Shown: one piece after another, positions 22,538-28,815 of the stretch
Layout of the letters: the number at the start of each line of letters is the position of its first letter
Numbering within the stretch: position 1 is the stretch's first letter
Source: a virus
Length of the DNA: 28,815 nt
Virus record (IMG/VR): IMGVR_UViG_3300045454_000128
Location: 1 to 28,815 of that record
Strand: one strand, 5' to 3'
Program-made: the position numbers and the translations under genes
Notes under the pieces: model-generated
The model's input: the letters and a program-made list of their open reading frames with translations, nothing else
What the model was told of the DNA's origin: nothing
Databases searched by the model: none

Positions 22538-23377
22538 ATGGAACTCTCCGATACCCAGTTGCTGGTGCTGAACGCCGCCGCTTCGCGCGAGGACAAGCTG
22601 GTGACGAAGCACAAGCGGCTGCCCGGCGCGTCGCTGCAGAAGGTGTGCGCCGCGCTGGTGAAGCGCGGCCTGCTCGCGGAACTCTCGGGCGTCTCGCGCG
22701 ATCCGGATGTGCTGAAGGCGAAGACGGAGCTCGGCATGACCGAGTACGCGATCACCCCGTCCGGGCTCGCCGCGATCGGCGTCGATGATGACTCTCCCTA
22801 CGGCGAGGAGTTGCCGAAGGACGTGCGCGCGGGCGTCGATCCGTTCCTGATCGAGGGTCCGGACAACAACCCGCCGGACGAGGCCGACACGGCGCCCACG
22901 GGCGCGGAGGACGCGGCGGAGGCCGCTACCCCCGCGGCGGAGGCGACGGCGCGCCCCACGGCCGCCACGGCGCCAACGCGGGGCAACCTGCGCGCCGCCG
23001 CCCAGGCGGTGCTCGATGCCTGGGACGACGAGGACAACCAGCGCTACGGCCTGACGGAGGCGATCGACGGACTGCGCGCCGCCCTCGCCAGCCCCACGCG
23101 CGCGGACCGCGAGCCTGGCGCGCCGCGGAAGCCCCGCGCGGGCACGAAGCAGGAGGCGGTGCTCGCCCTGCTGCGCCGTCCCGAGGGCGCGACGATCGCC
23201 CAGATCGTCGAGGCCACTCAATGGCAGTCACACACCGTGCGCGGCTTCCTCGCCGGGCTGAAGCGCAAGGGCATCACCGTCGAGGTGCTGGAGCGGGTGC
23301 GCCAGGTCGGCCCCAACAAGGAGGGCGCGAAGGGGTCGTTCTCGGTGTACCGACTGGCGACGGACGGAGCGCAGTGA
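22538..23377 (+). CDS. DUF3489 domain protein
   Basis: A 279-residue protein. Its C-terminal 75 residues match the DUF3489 pattern: 'GTKQEAVLALLRRPEGATI', 'VEATQWQSHTVRGFLAGLKRK', and 'FSVYRLA', which looks like a winged-helix DNA-binding fold. The N-terminal part ('LSDTQLLVLNAAASREDKLV', 'ASLQKVCAALVKRGLL') looks like another winged helix common to the same proteins. An acidic Ala/Pro-rich linker (about 105-160) lies between. It is probably a DNA-binding regulatory or accessory protein of phages and plasmids; no target is known. Start ATG with AGGAG upstream. It overlaps the next gene by one base (TGATG). Confidence 0.8.
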   Translation: MELSDTQLLVLNAAASREDKLVTKHKRLPGASLQKVCAALVKRGLLAELSGVSRDPDVLKAKTELGMTEYAITPSGLAAIGVDDDSPYGEELPKDVRAGVDPFLIEGPDNNPPDEADTAPTGAEDAAEAATPAAEATARPTAATAPTRGNLRAAAQAVLDAWDDEDNQRYGLTEAIDGLRAALASPTRADREPGAPRKPRAGTKQEAVLALLRRPEGATIAQIVEATQWQSHTVRGFLAGLKRKGITVEVLERVRQVGPNKEGAKGSFSVYRLATDGAQ

Positions 23378-23580
23378 TGAGCGACTTCATCCTGCGCATC
23401 CGCACCTCGGGGCCGGCGTTCCAGCACTGCCCGACCGCGGAAATCGCGCGCATCCTGCGCACCCTCGCCGACGAGCTCGACCAGCTCCGCTTCGCCGGCG
23501 CCTGGCCGCGCCCGCTGCACGACAGTGACGGCAACCGGGTCGGCCAGGCGGAGTTCGTGTTCACCCCGCCCGAGGCGTGA
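23377..23580 (+). CDS. Small conserved phage protein, unknown function
   Basis: A 67-residue protein, 'MSDFILRIRTSGPAFQHCPT', then the helix 'EIARILRTLADELDQLRF' and a strand 'GQAEFVFTPPEA'. This alpha-beta pattern occurs in many small phage and plasmid proteins encoded beside DUF3489, whose function is unknown to me. Its ATG overlaps the DUF3489 stop (TGATG), so the two are translationally coupled. A GC-rich hairpin 16 bases downstream probably ends the transcript. Confidence 0.6.
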   Translation: MSDFILRIRTSGPAFQHCPTAEIARILRTLADELDQLRFAGAWPRPLHDSDGNRVGQAEFVFTPPEA

Positions 23581-23595
23581 TCTCCGGCTCCCACG

Positions 23596-23617
23596 CCGCC
23601 GCCCACCCGGGCGGCGG
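23596..23617 (+). terminator. GC hairpin after the DUF3489 operon
   Basis: Perfect 9-bp stem CCGCCGCCC (23596-23604)/GGGCGGCGG (23609-23617) with loop ACCC, just after the stop at 23580. There is no T-run, so termination is uncertain. A second perfect hairpin, TGCGTTC (23621-23627)/GAACGCA (23633-23639), follows and overlaps leader C. Confidence 0.4.
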
Positions 23618-23635
23618 TGCTGCGTTCGGCAAGAA

Positions 23636-23722
23636 CGCAATGTTATGATCGCGCACTCAACTTGGCTGCGCGGCGCACCAGCGCGAATGGTCCGTCACGG
23701 CGGGGAATGGCCCTCGCCGTGA
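23636..23722 (+). promoter_or_regulatory. Repeated leader, copy C
   Basis: CGCAAT (23636-23641), 20 bases, TTGGCT (23662-23667), 17 bases, GAATGGTC (23685-23692), then a perfect 8-bp hairpin TCACGGCG (23695-23702)/CGCCGTGA (23715-23722), extended inside by GGG/CCC. The GGAGG ribosome site (23725-23729) and ATG (23734) follow immediately. A TATGAT hexamer (23644-23649) lies in the N20 spacer. Confidence 0.65.
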
Positions 23723-23733
23723 TGGAGGTCCAC

Positions 23734-23955
23734 ATGCCGCTGATCCGCCTGACCGACGCGACGTACAGGACCATCGCGAGCATCACCATCGGCACGTTCC
23801 GGTCCACCGGGCAGCGCCAGCCCGACGGCACCTGGCTGGTGCCGATCGAACAGCGTGTGTTCGACAACATCCAGGCGATGCGCCTGCCCGGGGAGACTGA
23901 CGAGGACGTGATCCAGCGCGCGATCCACATTTCGCTCGGCCGCCGCCCGTCCTGA
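23734..23955 (+). CDS. Small phage protein, unknown function (leader C gene)
   Basis: A 73-residue protein, 'MPLIRLTDATYRTIASITIG' to 'DEDVIQRAIHISLGRRPS'. The order strand, helix, strand, helix and the segment 'ETDEDVIQRAIHISLG' recall the dimer arms of ribbon-helix-helix or SeqA-like small DNA-binding proteins, where an 'RLTDATYRTI' strand-helix would touch DNA. This is a weak resemblance only. I chose the ATG after GGAGG; an in-frame ATG four codons upstream has no such site. It converges with the methyltransferase gene, 8 bases apart. Confidence 0.55.
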   Translation: MPLIRLTDATYRTIASITIGTFRSTGQRQPDGTWLVPIEQRVFDNIQAMRLPGETDEDVIQRAIHISLGRRPS

Positions 23956-23963
23956 TCGGGTGA

Positions 23964-25238
23964 TCACGCCGCCGCACGCACACCGCGCATGGCCGCGACG
24001 TCGGCGAACGCGCGATCCTCGCCCGCGAGCACGGCCGTCGCGCCCGTGAGACGCTGCCACCGCTCGATCGTCACGTCGCAGTAGCGCGGATCGATCTCCA
24101 TCGCGACGCAGACGCGGCCGGTGAGCTCGGCCGCGATCAGCGTCGTGCCGCTGCCGAGGAACGGATCGTACACCGCCTCGCCGGGTGCGCTGTTGTTCAC
24201 GATCGGTCGGCGCATGCAGTCGAGCGGCTTCTGCGTGCCGTGCACCGTCTCGGCGTCGTCCTCGGCGCCGACCATGGCGATCTGCCAGAGCGTGGTCTGG
24301 TCGCGCGCACCCTGCCAGTGCCCGGTCGCGCCCTGGCGCACCGCGTAGAGGCAAGGCTCATGCTGCCAGTGGTAGTCGCCACGGCCGAGCACCAGCCGCG
24401 GCTTGGCCCAGATGATCTGGCTGCGCACCGCGAAGCCAGCCGCCTCGAGGCTCTCGATCACGGTGCGCGCATGCACGCCCGCGTGCCACACATAGGCGAC
24501 GTCACCGGCGAACAGCGCCCAGGCCTCGCGCCAGTCGGCACGGTGGTCGTTCAGCACCTTGCCGACACGCATCGTCGCAGACACCCCTGCGGCGTTGCGC
24601 CATGCGGGGTCGTAGTTCACACCGAAGGGAGGGTCTGAAACGAGGAGATGCGGCTGCGCCCCGGCCAGCAGCCGCGCGACGTCGGCGGGATTGGTGGCGT
24701 CGCCGCAGAGCAGCCGGTGCCGGCCGAGCAACCACAGATCGCCGGGACGCGTCACCGGCTCGGCCGGCGGCTCCGGCGCGGGCTGGTCGGCCGCCTCGGC
24801 GGCGGCCGCATCGTCCAGCGCGATGCCGGTCTCGGCGAGCAGCCGATCCAGCGCCGCCTGGTCGAAGCCGAGCAGGCCGAGATCCACCGCGTCGGTGCGG
24901 AGCGCGCGCAGCTCCGCTGCGAGCAGGCTCTCGTCCCAGCCGGAGTTGAGCGCGATCTGGTTGTCGGCGAGACGATAGGCGCGCGCCTGCGCCTCGCTCA
25001 GATGGCCGAGCCGGATCGCCGGCACCGCGTCCAGGCCGAGCCGCCGGGCGGCCAGCACGCGGCCATGCCCGGCGATCAGCACACCGGCATCGTCGAGCAG
25101 CACCGGCACGTTGAAGCCGAACTCGGCAATCGAGGCGGCGATCTGCGTGATCTGCTCGTCCGGATGGGTGCGCGCGTTCGCCGCATAGGGCAGCACCCGA
25201 TCGAGCGGGATGCTCTCCACGCGCAGCTGGGAACCCAT
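23964..25238 (-). CDS. ParB-like domain plus DNA methyltransferase, copy 1 (DPPF)
   Basis: A 424-residue two-domain protein. Residues 1-140 are a ParB/Srx-like domain with 'PYAANARTHPDEQI', 'IAGHGRVLAARRLG' (ParB box II-like) and 'YRLADNQIALNSGWD'. Residues 165-424 form a beta-class amino-methyltransferase. The catalytic motif IV is DPPF (202-205), which usually marks N6-adenine methylation, and the S-adenosylmethionine motif I 'DPFLGSGTT' (358-366) comes after it. The two domains are joined by an acidic Ala/Pro linker. I start at the ATG within the palindromic repeat 25234-25257; the frame is open further upstream, but no convincing ribosome site is seen there. It lies 25 bases downstream of copy 2, in one operon. 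Confidence 0.88.
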   Translation of the reverse strand: MGSQLRVESIPLDRVLPYAANARTHPDEQITQIAASIAEFGFNVPVLLDDAGVLIAGHGRVLAARRLGLDAVPAIRLGHLSEAQARAYRLADNQIALNSGWDESLLAAELRALRTDAVDLGLLGFDQAALDRLLAETGIALDDAAAAEAADQPAPEPPAEPVTRPGDLWLLGRHRLLCGDATNPADVARLLAGAQPHLLVSDPPFGVNYDPAWRNAAGVSATMRVGKVLNDHRADWREAWALFAGDVAYVWHAGVHARTVIESLEAAGFAVRSQIIWAKPRLVLGRGDYHWQHEPCLYAVRQGATGHWQGARDQTTLWQIAMVGAEDDAETVHGTQKPLDCMRRPIVNNSAPGEAVYDPFLGSGTTLIAAELTGRVCVAMEIDPRYCDVTIERWQRLTGATAVLAGEDRAFADVAAMRGVRAAA

Positions 25239-25257
25239 CGCGGCTTGCCGCGATGGG
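25234..25257. repeat. Palindromic repeat, copy 2 (at methyltransferase start)
   Basis: CCCATCGCGGC-TT-GCCGCGATGGG, same 11-bp arms as 16283-16306, with flanks also alike (GGGA before, ACCC after). On the minus strand its last bases provide the ATG of methyltransferase copy 1 (25236-25238). Confidence 0.75.
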
Positions 25258-25263
25258 ACCCCG

Positions 25264-26736
25264 TCAGGCCACATCGGCGAGAGCCTCGGCGCGCTCGGCT
25301 GCCACCGCGTCGTAGCCGCGGCCATCGCCGGCGAGCATGACGGGAACGTCCGGATGCAGCATGCGAAAGCGGGCAAGCGCGAGATCGACGTACTGCGGCG
25401 CGAGCTCGATCGCGCGCACGCGGCGCCCGGTGCGCTGCCCCGCGAGGATCGTCGTCCCCGAGCCGGCGAACGGCTCGAACACCACCTCGCCCTCCTCCGT
25501 GTAGGTGCGCATCAGGAACTCCGGCAGCGCGACCGGGAACACCGCCGGGTGCTCGGTCTCGATCCCGCGCGCCTTGTGCCGGGTGATCCGCAGCACGCTG
25601 TCCGGCACACGGAACGGCTGGATCGGCCGCCCCTCGTGGGTGCAGCCGCTCATCGTCCCGTCGGCGCGGCGCAGCCCGGTCATGTGCAGCGGATCGCCCG
25701 CCCACTTGCAGGGCACGATCTTGTTCGCCTGCCGCGCCGTGCGGTTGAAGTGGAACACCAGCTCGAAGGCGGGCGCGAGCCGGCCGTTCCAGTCGCCCGG
25801 CAGGCCGGGCCCCTGGTCCCATGCGTAGAGCGCGAAGCGGCGCCAGCCCTGCGCGCGCATCCAGTCGAGCCAGCCGCGCCAGTACGGCACCCACTCGCCA
25901 TCGCGGTGGATCAGGCCGAGGTTCACCAGCACCTGGGCGTCGGGGCGCATGGCCAGATCGAGATGCACGAACACGCCCTGCATGAGCGCGTCCCAATCGG
26001 AGACGCCACCGGTGGTGTAGTCGCGCTGGCTGCCATAGGGCGGCGAGGTGAACAGCAGCGCGGCCCGATCCTCGGCCATCACGCGGGCGACGCGCGCCGC
26101 ATCCGTGCTGTCGCCGCACAGCAGCCGGTGTTCGCCGAGCAGCCAGAGATCGCCCGGCCGCGTCACCGCCTGCCGCGGTGCCTCCGGCTCGGCGTCCGCC
26201 GGGTCGTCCTCCGGCGCCTCGGTTGCCACCGGCTCGCCACTGGCAACCGCCGGGCTGGCAACCGCCGGGCTGGCAACCGCGCCGTTGCCAGGCTCGGTTG
26301 CCAGCGCATCCAGCCCGGCCAGCAGCCGCTCGATCTCCGCGGCCTCGAACCCCGTCAGCCCGAGGTCGAGCTCGCCCATCTGCTGCAACTGCGCGAGCTC
26401 CTCCGCGAGCAGCGCCTCGTCCCAGCCGGCATTCAGCGCGATGCGATTGTCCGCAAGCCGGTACGCCGCCTTCTGCGCCTCGGTCAGGCCCTGGCGCACG
26501 ATCGTCGGCACCGTCGCCAGACCGAGAGATTTGGCGGCTTCCAGCCGGCCATGCCCGGCGATCACCTCGCCGTGCTCGTCCACCAGGATCGGCGCGACGA
26601 AGCCGAACTCGACGATGCTCGCCGCGATCTGCGCCACCTGCTCGGGCGAATGCGTGCGCGCATTCGCGGCATAGGGCAGCAGCGATGCGACGGGGCGCGC
26701 CTCGACGGCGCTGGCCGACCAGGGGATCTGCACCAT
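25264..26736 (-). CDS. ParB-like domain plus DNA methyltransferase, copy 2 (SPPY)
   Basis: A 490-residue homologue of the neighbouring gene. Residues 1-140 are the ParB-like domain ('PYAANARTHSPEQVAQIAAS', 'IAGHGRLEAAKSLG'). Motif IV is TSPPY (230-234), the form more usual for N4-cytosine enzymes though also found in some adenine enzymes; motif I is 'EPFAGSGTT' (421-429). The linker holds a 15-bp tandem repeat giving PAVAS units (about 153-166). Both copies share the segment 'VTRPGDLWLLGxHRLLCGD' at the domain border, so they arose by duplication. Different motif IV suggests different target bases. Start ATG at 26736; the ribosome site is weak. The frame is open upstream into the TGGCAAC repeat region. 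Confidence 0.87.
   Translation of the reverse strand: MVQIPWSASAVEARPVASLLPYAANARTHSPEQVAQIAASIVEFGFVAPILVDEHGEVIAGHGRLEAAKSLGLATVPTIVRQGLTEAQKAAYRLADNRIALNAGWDEALLAEELAQLQQMGELDLGLTGFEAAEIERLLAGLDALATEPGNGAVASPAVASPAVASGEPVATEAPEDDPADAEPEAPRQAVTRPGDLWLLGEHRLLCGDSTDAARVARVMAEDRAALLFTSPPYGSQRDYTTGGVSDWDALMQGVFVHLDLAMRPDAQVLVNLGLIHRDGEWVPYWRGWLDWMRAQGWRRFALYAWDQGPGLPGDWNGRLAPAFELVFHFNRTARQANKIVPCKWAGDPLHMTGLRRADGTMSGCTHEGRPIQPFRVPDSVLRITRHKARGIETEHPAVFPVALPEFLMRTYTEEGEVVFEPFAGSGTTILAGQRTGRRVRAIELAPQYVDLALARFRMLHPDVPVMLAGDGRGYDAVAAERAEALADVA
26240..26280. repeat. 15-bp tandem repeat in the methyltransferase 2 linker
   Basis: CTGGCAACCGCCGGG repeated at 26240-26254 and 26255-26269, and partly at 26270-26280. 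Being a multiple of three it adds PAVAS units to the interdomain linker without a frameshift. GTTGCCA occurs again just beside it. Confidence 0.75.
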
Positions 26737-26776
26737 CGATGATCCGTGCTGTGGGGGAAGGTGCCCGGCTATCGGG

Positions 26777-26806
26777 CTGGCAACCTGGCAACTGGCAACT
26801 GGCAAC
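26777..26806. repeat. 7-bp CTGGCAA tandem repeat upstream of methyltransferase 2
   Basis: CTGGCAA occurs four times (26777, 26785, 26792, 26799), the last three in exact tandem, about 40-70 bases upstream of the methyltransferase 2 ATG. The same core TGGCAAC makes up the repeat in the gene's linker. Confidence 0.75.
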
Positions 26807-27190
26807 TTCGTTTTCGGGGCTGGCGCTAGGCCAGTCCGGCTCGCCCGCCCCCGGCATAAGAACGGCGCCCAAAGGAACCATGTTTTCTGCGGCTTTCCGA
26901 GCCGTCCGTTGCGCTACCGTCTCTCGCCGTTCGTTCCGTTCTCCGAAGTGTCCAAGGTTTCTGCGGCTCTCCGCCAGGGCGTCTCTGCCGCCCCACCGCG
27001 CGGGACGACGCTCACCCGAGTTCCGCACCCGATCCGCGCGCCACGGGCGCAACCACCAGCTTCCCAGCAGTGGGAACCAGGTGGCCCCCACTCCGCGCGC
27101 CAGTGGGCGCATCTCTCGACGCTGGCGAGAGTCTATCGCTTGCGGTTCCGCCGCCGCAATCCGGTTTCTGCGCCCTCGCAACTCCGCGGT
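26807..27190. other. Intergenic region without a convincing gene
   Basis: About 380 bases between the methyltransferases and the antitoxin. No frame has a good start and protein-like content. It holds TTTCTGCGGCT twice (26884-26894 and 26958-26968), a hairpin CGGCT/AGCCG near 26891-26905, and a perfect hairpin TTCCCA-GCAG-TGGGAA (27061-27076). It probably carries the divergent promoters of the methyltransferase and toxin-antitoxin operons. A small RNA cannot be excluded. Confidence 0.4.
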
Positions 27191-27196
27191 GGACAA

Positions 27197-27206
27197 TGTA
27201 TATACA
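27197..27206. promoter_or_regulatory. Palindromic operator/promoter of the toxin-antitoxin pair
   Basis: TGTATATACA, a perfect 10-bp palindrome, AT-rich in a GC-rich setting, 30 bases before the antitoxin ATG. Ribbon-helix-helix antitoxins of the TacA type bind such palindromes and repress their own operon. It also resembles a -10 region. Confidence 0.6.
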
Positions 27207-27235
27207 CAGCCGCCAACCCGTTGTCGGAGGCCGCG

Positions 27236-27559
27236 ATGCCAGCGTCTGCCAAGCGTACCACCAGGCCATCGGCACCCCGCGGAAGCCGCACGAGGACAAC
27301 TACGATTGGCGCGATCAACATCCGCGTGCGTCCCGACGAGCGAGCCCTGATCGATCAGGCGGCCGCCCTCGCGGGGAAGTCCCGGTCGGAGTTCATGCTG
27401 GAGGCGGCCCGTGAGGCTGCAACCACGACGATCCTCGATCGCACGCTGTTCCGCATGGACCCGAACGCGTTCAGCAAGTTCGCCGCGCTGCTCGATGCGC
27501 CGCCGCAGCCGAACGCCAGGCTGCGCAAGCTCATGAAGACCACGGCACCGTGGGCGTAG
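27236..27559 (+). CDS. tacA: DUF1778 antitoxin (TacA-like)
   Basis: A 107-residue protein. After a basic N-terminal tail (1-25), residues about 26-56 form a ribbon-helix-helix domain ('INIRVRPDERALIDQAAALAGKSRSEFMLE', in part), typical of DUF1778 antitoxins. The C-terminal part ('TLFRMDPNAFSKFAALLDAPP') is the segment that wraps and neutralises the GNAT toxin. It binds DNA as a dimer, probably at the TGTATATACA palindrome upstream. Start ATG after GGAGG. The toxin gene begins within its last codons. Confidence 0.88.
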   Translation: MPASAKRTTRPSAPRGSRTRTTTIGAINIRVRPDERALIDQAAALAGKSRSEFMLEAAREAATTTILDRTLFRMDPNAFSKFAALLDAPPQPNARLRKLMKTTAPWA

Positions 27560-28065
27560 CCGCCGGCGTGGGCAGGCTGAGCGCACCGGCCCCGCTCACC
27601 GACGAACACGACCTGTCGCTGTTCAGCAGCGGCGAGCCGCCGCTCGATGACTGGCTGCGCAGGCGTGCGCGTGCCAGCCAGGCATCGGGCGCCTCGCGCA
27701 GCTTCGTGGTGTGCCGGGATGGCTTCGTGGTTGGCTACCACTGCCTCGCCGCCGGCGCGGTGGCGGCCGTCGCGAGCCCTGGCCGCCGGCGTCGCAACGT
27801 CCTCGACCCGATCCCGATGGCGGTGCTGGGCCGGCTGGCGGTCGACCAGTCGCTGCACGGCCAAGGGATCGGACGGGCGCTGCTGCGCGATGCCGTGCTG
27901 CGAACGCTGCAAGCCGCCGAAGTGCTGGCCGTGCGCGGCATGCTGGTCCCGACGCTGAACCCGAAGGCGCAGGGCTTCTATCTCGCCTGCGGCTTCGTGC
28001 CGTCCCCGAGCGATCCGATGCTGCTGATGGCAACGCTTGCCGATCTGGCCGAGGCGGCGGGCTGA
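27550..28065 (+). CDS. tacT: GNAT-family toxin (TacT-like acetyltransferase)
   Basis: A 171-residue GCN5-related acetyltransferase. TacT-type toxins acetylate the amino group of aminoacyl-tRNAs and stop translation. The acetyl-CoA loop 'QGIGRALLRDAV' follows 'LGRLAVDQSLHG', both very typical. 'GSGEPPLDDWL'-like sequence near the start ('FSSGEPPLDDWLRRRA') is the TacT N-terminal signature, and the C-terminal 'AQGFYLACGFVPSPSDP' contains the expected catalytic-region Tyr. It starts at GTG inside the antitoxin gene (10-base overlap), giving coupled translation; a second GTG at 27568 is possible. Complete, hence probably active. Confidence 0.88.
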   Translation: MGVAAGVGRLSAPAPLTDEHDLSLFSSGEPPLDDWLRRRARASQASGASRSFVVCRDGFVVGYHCLAAGAVAAVASPGRRRRNVLDPIPMAVLGRLAVDQSLHGQGIGRALLRDAVLRTLQAAEVLAVRGMLVPTLNPKAQGFYLACGFVPSPSDPMLLMATLADLAEAAG

Positions 28066-28069
28066 CGGA

Positions 28070-28630
28070 TCACGCCGCTGCCGAGGCCCTGACGAGGCCG
28101 TAGTGCACCGCCAGCACGCCGAGGGCGGCGACCAGGATGCCCTGCGCATGGACGTGGTGCACCTGCCGGCCCGACCAGCCCTGCCGCGTCGCCCATTCGC
28201 GCAGCGAGCATTCCAGGCCGAGCACGTGCCAGAGGCAGCTTCCGCCCGGGCTGTCGGCGCCGCCGAACAGGGCGAGAGCGTTGGCGATCCGGGTGCGCGC
28301 ACCGGCCTGGCGTTCCGTCAGCGGATCGCCGCCACCGCGTGGCATGCGCAGCAGCTGGGTCGTGCGCATCCCGTCGAGCGCCGCGGTGCGGAACAGCGTG
28401 CGGAAGATGCACCCGGCCTCGTGCATCTCCGGCGTGATCGTGCCGTTTGCGAGCATCTGGCCGAGCGTGTCGACGACGCGGCGGTGCTGCACCGGCGTGC
28501 CCGTCTCGGGGTCGGCATCGCGGATCGGGTCGGAGACGCTGCCGTGCTGCAGCCGCCACTTCGTCGGCTTCGCCAGATCCTCGCGGGGCGTCGTGGTGCG
28601 CTTGGTCTTGCGCTTAGACCCTAATCTCAT
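28070..28630 (-). CDS. Unrecognised protein, possibly DUF6456-like; start altered by IS630
   Basis: A protein of up to 186 residues. The N-terminus is very basic ('[20 protein letters not shown]'). The middle is '[20 protein letters not shown]', and the C-terminus has '[20 protein letters not shown]' and '[14 protein letters not shown]'. This last pattern (Leu/Cys helix, Gly-Trp-x-x-R, helix ending HYGL) is like DUF6456 proteins of alphaproteobacteria, but I am not sure of the family. The first codons (ATG AGA TTA GGG) overlap the IS630 transposase stop, so the IS end supplies the present start and the original one may be lost. It converges with the toxin gene, 4 bases apart. Confidence 0.5.
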   Translation of the reverse strand: MRLGSKRKTKRTTTPREDLAKPTKWRLQHGSVSDPIRDADPETGTPVQHRRVVDTLGQMLANGTITPEMHEAGCIFRTLFRTAALDGMRTTQLLRMPRGGGDPLTERQAGARTRIANALALFGGADSPGGSCLWHVLGLECSLREWATRQGWSGRQVHHVHAQGILVAALGVLAVHYGLVRASAAA

Positions 28631-28815
28631 CTGTTTGGATCATATCCTGCTGCGGCGAACATGTTCTGGCATTCGCGTGGCGTGACGAGATCTAGGATGC
28701 GGCCGATGGCGGCCCAGAGGGTGTCGATGGTGCGTGCGGCTTCGCGGCGCAGCAGCGCCTTGATCTTGCTGAACAGGTTCTCGATCGGGTTGAAGTCGGG
28801 GGAGTAGGGCGGCAG
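28627..28815 (-). CDS. IS630-family transposase, C-terminal part (cut by window edge)
   Basis: The 62 C-terminal residues of a DDE transposase, read from the window edge: '[20 protein letters not shown]' and on to '[20 protein letters not shown]', ending 'AAGYDPNR'. '[13 protein letters not shown]' is the hallmark of IS630-type enzymes and includes the last catalytic acidic residue (E of PIEN). The remainder lies beyond the window. IS630 elements insert at TA; the TA in TTAGGG just past the stop may mark the element's end, which is inference. Confidence 0.9.
   Translation of the reverse strand: MPPYSPDFNPIENLFSKIKALLRREAARTIDTLWAAIGRILDLVTPRECQNMFAAAGYDPNR

Noticed and set aside
26240-26806. 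CRISPR-like repeats
   Set aside because: Units of 7 and 15 bp without unique spacers; no cas genes. They are simple tandem repeats.
26820-26860. A possible tRNA-like stem in the intergenic region
   Set aside because: Only a short GC stem is seen; no anticodon arm, T-loop or acceptor pairing could be built.
25076-27586. An 836-codon minus-strand frame overlapping both methyltransferases
   Set aside because: It runs in a different frame from the recognised methyltransferase domains, is Arg/Gly-rich, and has no ribosome site or domain.

Overview
The window is almost entirely a prophage, or prophage remnant, in a very GC-rich bacterium. Codon bias, protein style and phage gene types suggest an alphaproteobacterium, possibly Acetobacteraceae or another Rhodospirillales lineage; this is inferred from protein resemblance, not from a marker gene. 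No integrase, repressor, attachment site, tRNA, rRNA or CRISPR array is visible, so the window is an internal slice of the element.

From about 21.5 kb down to 1, on the minus strand, runs one long late operon in the lambda order. It encodes the small terminase, GpA-type large terminase, gpW-like connector, portal, S49 protease with an overlapping scaffold, gpD-like decoration protein and gpE-like major capsid. Next come a head-tail connector, lysis-like genes, a second copy of the connector, a DUF6441-type protein, a tail terminator, the tail tube, the tail chaperones (G and G-T by a -1 frameshift), the tape measure, four tail-tip genes and a beta-helix tail fibre. Most junctions overlap (ATGA, TGATG, TAGTG), implying coupled translation. 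Two insertions interrupt the operon. An IS110-family element (about 7641-9106) sits between the chaperone and tape-measure genes. A lower-GC gene on the opposite strand (9961-10680) encodes a protein with a TIGR02391/Ymh-like domain and an RNxxxH HEPN motif, and looks like a defence 'moron'.

From 21.5 to 24.0 kb, on the plus strand, lies a set of small phage genes including a DUF3489 protein. Three are preceded by the same leader: CGCAAT, 20 bases, TTGGCT, 17 bases, GAATGGTC, then a hairpin that differs in sequence in each copy and contains or abuts the ribosome binding site. This repeated leader is the least explained signal in the window.

From 24.0 to 26.7 kb, on the minus strand, lie two related DNA methyltransferases, each fused to an N-terminal ParB-like domain. 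A 24-bp palindrome supplies the start codon of the first; a near-identical palindrome is read in frame inside the S49 protease gene 9 kb away. After an intergenic region of about 0.5 kb come a TacA/TacT-type antitoxin-toxin pair (27236-28065), an unrecognised minus-strand gene, and the C-terminal end of an IS630-family transposase cut by the window edge.

Together the genes describe a siphovirus with lambda-like packaging and head genes, methyltransferases that may mark the phage or host DNA, and accessory cargo (HEPN gene, toxin-antitoxin pair) suited to a lysogen. The two IS elements suggest that the prophage may be decaying.
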